DNA of 64,000 nt from an uncultured Draconibacterium sp. (GTDB taxonomy: Bacteria; Bacteroidota; Bacteroidia; Bacteroidales; Prolixibacteraceae): positions 248,001 through 312,000 of the forward strand of contig CANLMQ010000002.1 of NCBI GenBank assembly GCA_947492175.1, given 5' to 3'. Numbering within the stretch: the stretch's first letter is position 1; every line of letters begins with the position of its first letter. Both the position numbers and the translations under genes were made by a program. Positions 60,537 to 64,000 of the stretch are shown here, in pieces. A model generated the notes under the pieces. It was given only the letters and a program-made list of their open reading frames with translations. It was not told where the DNA came from and did not search any database.

Positions 60537-60664
60537 TTTAACCACCTCACCAACTGCGCTGGTCCCCTCCTCCACGAAGGAGGAGAAATTTCTTTTTCCA
60601 GAAACAAATTTTATACTGCACAAAAAAGTAGCAAACGAAACGTTTCCCCTCCTGACGCGGTGGT
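60537..60664. repeat. Dispersed intergenic repeat, copy 2
   Basis: Direct copy of 60236-60370. The palindrome CTCCTCCACGAAGGAGGAG is kept with one change; the distal palindrome has decayed (CCCCTCCTGACGCGG). The ends are CCACC and GGTGG. Between the copies (60371-60536) nothing coding is seen. Confidence 0.7.
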
Positions 60665-60703
60665 AATAAAAAAGCGTTCGTGGTTAATTTTATGATTTTC
60701 ACC

Positions 60704-61312
60704 TCATCTTTCTTGTCCCTGTTCTGAGATCTTATCCCTGATCGCCTCATAAATTTTCTCTACCGACTTTTGCAATGGAACAACCGAAGTATCTACCACC
60801 ACATCAGCATTTTCCGGCGCTTCAAAAGGAGCGTTTATCCCGCTAAAATCTTTTATAAGACCTTTACGGGCCTTTTCGTAGAGACCTTTGGTGTCGCGCT
60901 GTTCGCATACTTCGATGGGGGTGCTTACGAACACCTCAATAAAATCGTCCTCGCCAATAATCGTTTTTGCCATGTTACGTATTTCATTGGTAGGACTAAT
61001 AAAAGCACATAACACCACAACGCCGCAATTCATAATCAGTTTCGACACCTCCGCAATTCTTCGGATATTTTCCTGGCGGTCGTCCAGCGAAAACCCCAGA
61101 TTATTATTTATTCCCGAGCGAATATTATCACCATCAAGCAACTGGGTAAAATACCCCATTTCAAATAGTTTCTTTTCCAGCGCCGCCGAAACGGTGGTTT
61201 TCCCTGCTCCTGAGAGTCCGGTAAACCAAATCACTTTTGCTTTTTGTTTTAACCGCGTTTCTTTTGCTTCGCGCGATACAATTTTATCGAATACGGGGTG
61301 TATGTTTTTCAT
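60704..61312 (-). CDS. cysC: Adenylyl-sulfate kinase
   Basis: A 202-residue APS kinase making PAPS from adenylyl sulfate and ATP. It has the Walker A motif WFTGLSGAGKTTVSAALE, LLDGDNIRSGINNNLGFS, ENIRRIAEVSKLI and FVSTPIEVCEQRDTKGLY. Length and motif order are those of stand-alone CysC. In this context PAPS may serve either sulfate assimilation or sulfation of the nearby surface polysaccharide. cysQ lies upstream on the same strand, about 240 bases away. Confidence 0.95.
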   Translation of the reverse strand: MKNIHPVFDKIVSREAKETRLKQKAKVIWFTGLSGAGKTTVSAALEKKLFEMGYFTQLLDGDNIRSGINNNLGFSLDDRQENIRRIAEVSKLIMNCGVVVLCAFISPTNEIRNMAKTIIGEDDFIEVFVSTPIEVCEQRDTKGLYEKARKGLIKDFSGINAPFEAPENADVVVDTSVVPLQKSVEKIYEAIRDKISEQGQER

Positions 61313-61549
61313 ATTAAAAAAGCCGGAAGTTGGAAGTCGGAAGCTCGAAAATCAAACCATTACCACCTGTTACCAAATCTCCCCGTTTTTGTTTTTTATA
61401 TCTTATTTATTACAATAATTCGCTCCATTAAGGTCTTTCGAAATCGTCAATATCTATATTTCGTCATACCGTCCGTCATCAGCTAACGAATTCAAGATCT
61501 TATCTGCGAGATACTGAATTAAGTTTAGCTTGATATTCTGTTTTTGCCA
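61313..61549. other. Gap between cysC and cysQ
   Basis: About 235 bases; a short GGAAGTTGGAAGTCGGAAG-like tract near 61322 is the only repetitive feature. No gene is supported. Confidence 0.4.
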
Positions 61550-62350
61550 TTAGCACACAATAAAATAAGGATTCAGTAAATTTTCCTTATTGTATATCAA
61601 AGGTGTTTTAAAGTCGGCTAAAGTTACATTTTTCCCGGCAGCAAGAGCAATGGCATGTCCGGCAGCTGTGTCCCATTCCATGGTTGGACCAAACCTCGGA
61701 TATACATCGGCGCTTCCTTCTGCAACCATACATATTTTTAGAGAACTGCCTTTAGCCAGGATTTCAATTTCACCGTATTCCTTTTCCAGCTGCTTAAAAT
61801 AAGATGCTGTTTCTGCATTACTGTGCGAACGACTGCCAACAACAGTAAATGTCCGTTCAGTATTAATAACCGGCAATTGAATTCCTATATCTTTTATGAA
61901 TTCAACTGTAACCTTATCCTCACCGGAGACGTTTTCAATTTTCCAGGCTCCTAAACCCACCTCGCCAAAATAAAGTGTTTTTAAAACCGGTACAAATATT
62001 ATCCCCATAACTGGCTTTCCATCTTTTACCAGAGCAATGTTTACGGTAAATTCGCCGTTACGTTTTATAAACTCTTTGGTACCGTCCAGCGGATCAATCA
62101 GCCAAAAGGTTTTCCAGTTTTTTCGCTCTTCATAAAATATATCCTTTCCTTCTTCACTAAGAATAGGGTAAGGAGTAACGCAAAGGGCATTTACAATTAG
62201 ATTATGACTTAACCTATCAGCAATGGTTAAAGGCGAATTATCGGCCTTTTTTTCGATGGAAAAATCCTGTAAAGGATCGTTGTATATTTTTATTATCTCC
62301 TCCCCTGCTTGTACTGCTGCAGACAAAGCGATATCGATATATTTTCTCAA
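61550..62350 (-). CDS. cysQ: 3'(2'),5'-bisphosphate nucleotidase
   Basis: A 266-residue Mg-dependent phosphatase of the inositol-monophosphatase superfamily, converting PAP to AMP and recycling the product of PAPS-using reactions. Signatures are EKKADNSPLTIADRLSHNLI, ILSEEGKD, the metal-binding WLIDPLDGTKEFI and PTMEWDTAAGHAIAL. With cysC it forms a sulfate-activation pair. Confidence 0.93.
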   Translation of the reverse strand: MRKYIDIALSAAVQAGEEIIKIYNDPLQDFSIEKKADNSPLTIADRLSHNLIVNALCVTPYPILSEEGKDIFYEERKNWKTFWLIDPLDGTKEFIKRNGEFTVNIALVKDGKPVMGIIFVPVLKTLYFGEVGLGAWKIENVSGEDKVTVEFIKDIGIQLPVINTERTFTVVGSRSHSNAETASYFKQLEKEYGEIEILAKGSSLKICMVAEGSADVYPRFGPTMEWDTAAGHAIALAAGKNVTLADFKTPLIYNKENLLNPYFIVC

Positions 62351-62639
62351 GAATTCGTTTTTAAAAATTACAAGCTTAAAAATACGATTTCTGATTAGAA
62401 TAAGTAAAAACTAACCTGGTAATTCAATCTACTCTTAACCTGAACGAGTCAGAAAAGATTGACGATGGATTGAAAACAGATTGATGTAGATAGACTAATT
62501 CAATCTCATCAATCCATTCAATCATTTCAATATGAAATCAATTGAAAGTTTTTTTCCAACAAATACACGAACATTACAGATAAGATTCTAAAACGCTAAA
62601 ACACAAATGTACAAACGTAGTCTTCAGTAGCTAACTTCT
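62351..62639. other. Gap with clustered ATTGA/TCAAT motifs
   Basis: About 290 bases. Between 62455 and 62550 the motif (A)GATTGA or its complement TCAAT(C) recurs about ten times, and GATTGATG (about 62480) can pair with CATCAATC (about 62508). It is probably a simple decayed repeat. No gene is supported. Confidence 0.4.
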
Positions 62640-63542
62640 TTATTTACTCCCTGTTCTACGTATCAACTCGGTAAGCTCAATGCTTTCGCGGGCATCATCA
62701 ATCCCGAATCCGTTACCGGCAAGAATATTCTGATAAGTAACTGTATGCAAGTCGGTAAAGCCACCACTAAATTCAATTTCCCGGCCTTCAACATTTATTG
62801 AGCGAAAGGTTCTTTGTCCCGATTTTCGCACTACTTCGGGCAAATCATTCTCATCAAGGCTCAGGTGCCAGTTAACTTCTGCTTTTTCAAGCTTTAAAAT
62901 ACCAGCCGCTTTGTGTGGCTCATATAAATCCACCTTGCAATCCTTTACACTCCCAAAAATCCAGATCAACATATCGAATAAATGAATACCGATATTTGTC
63001 GCTATACCACCCGATTTATTTACATCTCCTTTCCAGCTTTTAAAGTACCACTTCCCGCGAGTGGTAATGTAGCTCAGGTCGATAGTATAAAATTTATCAA
63101 CCGGAGTGCTTTCTATCTGTTTTTTTAATTCGATAATTGCCGGATGATGCCTGAGTTGCAGAACCGTAAATACCCGTTTACCTGTTTCTCTCTCAATATC
63201 TTTTATTATCCGCATTTCGTCGGGATGAATCACCATGGGTTTTTCGCAAATAGCATTTGCTCCGCTTCTTAAAGCAAAACGAATATGCGAAGGATGCATG
63301 TAATTGGGAGTGCAAATACTTACATAATCAACCGGGTTGCCGGCCATGCGCAAATTATCCATGTATTTATCCAGATTTTCATGTTCCAGGAAAAACTCGG
63401 CATCGGGGAAATAACTGTCCATACACCCCATCACATCAAAACGGTCGGAAGCACATACCAGTGTATTTCCGGTTTCTTTAATGGCCCGCATATGTCTTTC
63501 CGCAATATATCCGGCTGCCCCTATTAATGCAAATTTCTTCAT
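62640..63542 (-). CDS. Gfo/Idh/MocA dehydrogenase, WlbA/WbpB-like sugar-nucleotide oxidase
   Basis: A 300-residue NAD(P)-dependent sugar dehydrogenase. It has an N-terminal Rossmann fold (FALIGAAGYIAERHM), VDYVSICTPNYMHPSH, the catalytic-lysine motif CEKPMV and the family-specific YITTRGKWYFKSWKGDVNKSGG and NIGIHLFDMLIWIFG. These segments match UDP-GlcNAcA 3-dehydrogenases (WlbA/WbpB) making diaminouronic acid precursors. It would supply a nucleotide sugar for surface glycan synthesis. Partner aminotransferase and acetyltransferase genes are not in the window. Confidence 0.85.
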   Translation of the reverse strand: MKKFALIGAAGYIAERHMRAIKETGNTLVCASDRFDVMGCMDSYFPDAEFFLEHENLDKYMDNLRMAGNPVDYVSICTPNYMHPSHIRFALRSGANAICEKPMVIHPDEMRIIKDIERETGKRVFTVLQLRHHPAIIELKKQIESTPVDKFYTIDLSYITTRGKWYFKSWKGDVNKSGGIATNIGIHLFDMLIWIFGSVKDCKVDLYEPHKAAGILKLEKAEVNWHLSLDENDLPEVVRKSGQRTFRSINVEGREIEFSGGFTDLHTVTYQNILAGNGFGIDDARESIELTELIRRTGSK

Positions 63543-63619
63543 ATTCCTTTTTCTCCCCTAAGTAAGACGCTATGTTTTTCTTTGTACCTCCTCAACCTTG
63601 TAATTAAACTATTTCCTAA

Positions 63620-64000
63620 TTAAAAATTATTCACAAATCTTCGAAATCCTTGTTTAAGTAAAGGAACATTAAAATTTATTAAGAAACCAAGTCGTTTATC
63701 TGTAAGTTTTAAATGTGAAATTATCTGTGCTTCATGAACTGGCAATACTATTTCAACAGCCTTTAACTCGATGATTATTTCTTTTTCAATCAGTACATCT
63801 ATACGATAATCTTTATCAAGATGATAACCTTTATAAATAAGTTTAACAGGCACTTGATTCTCTGCAAAAATACCACGCAGTTCAAATTCTTTCATGAGAC
63901 AAAATTCATAAACAGATTCAAGAAGGCCAGGCCCCATTTCTTTATGAACCGTTATCGCTGCATCAAGTATTTCTTTTGATAGCTGATTGAACCTGTCTTT
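63620..64000 (-). CDS. GxxExxY protein, N-terminus outside window
   Basis: Visible 126 residues of a GxxExxY family protein, named for the motif seen here as GPGLLESVYE. Typical segments are VPVKLIYKGYHLDKDYRIDVLI, EIIIELKAVE and HEAQIISHLKLTDKRLGFLINFNVPLLKQGFRRFVN. These correspond to a PD-(D/E)XK-nuclease-like core, with DVLIEKEIIIELKA as the likely metal site. The frame stays open to the window edge. The physiological role of the family is unknown. Confidence 0.85.
   Translation of the reverse strand, partial: KDRFNQLSKEILDAAITVHKEMGPGLLESVYEFCLMKEFELRGIFAENQVPVKLIYKGYHLDKDYRIDVLIEKEIIIELKAVEIVLPVHEAQIISHLKLTDKRLGFLINFNVPLLKQGFRRFVNNF

Overview
The window is chromosomal DNA of a Bacteroidota bacterium, most likely a marine or sediment Marinilabiliales/Prolixibacteraceae-type organism (inference). 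The evidence is two SusC/SusD pairs, DUF3347, DUF2807 and DUF4834-type proteins, an AraC-HMA fusion regulator, a propeller/Y_Y_Y/LuxR-type polysaccharide regulator, AT-rich intergenic DNA and few Shine-Dalgarno sites. No rRNA, tRNA, insertion sequence or CRISPR array was found.

Layout. 1-8059: copper/heavy-metal resistance locus. It holds an RND adaptor (5' end outside the window), HMA-like proteins, a Met/His-rich lipoprotein, a PII-like protein, an AraC-HMA regulator, a SHOCT protein, a copper P-type ATPase and a CDF transporter. 8104-9222: anmK, preceded by a 650-base non-coding region with three tandem hairpin elements. 9872-14162: an orphan SusC/SusD pair ending in a strong terminator. 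14517-22796: six tightly packed genes, mostly overlapping, that look like a trans-envelope electron conduit: a b-type membrane cytochrome, a membrane-anchored Fe-S/FAD oxidoreductase, secreted cytochromes with 20 and 28 CXXCH motifs, an outer-membrane barrel and an NrfJ-like lipoprotein. 22887-36277 (minus strand): a laminarin-type polysaccharide utilization locus (regulator, SusC, SusD, PKD glycan-binding lipoprotein, GH16, GH3). 36345-44826: housekeeping and envelope genes (DNPH1-like hydrolase, S41 protease, Spy/CpxP-like protein, two DUF2807 proteins, an outer-membrane barrel, DUF4834, glyS). 44930-59119: surface polysaccharide cluster (YfhO, glycosyltransferases, glucuronyl C5-epimerase, AsnB-like protein, FrhB-like protein, pyruvyltransferase, flippase). 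59626-64000: a small conserved helical protein with a highly structured leader, cysC, cysQ, a WlbA/WbpB-like dehydrogenase and a partial GxxExxY protein.

Most interesting signals. (1) The 14.5-22.8 kb multiheme conduit operon. (2) A dispersed family of hairpin elements with fixed ends (ATGAAACGA ... GAGTTCCAT) and inner stems that change sequence but stay complementary. Six complete copies and one half copy were found, all upstream of and co-oriented with a gene. The fixed ends leave a tandem G-A/A-G mismatch, and in one copy the 3' arm can alternatively pair with the downstream start codon. (3) A perfect 50-base three-way-junction repeat near 43.1 kb. (4) A strictly 21-base-periodic degenerate tandem array near 59.3 kb. 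(5) A four-hairpin leader near 60.0 kb. All calls come from reading sequence and motifs; no database search was run.
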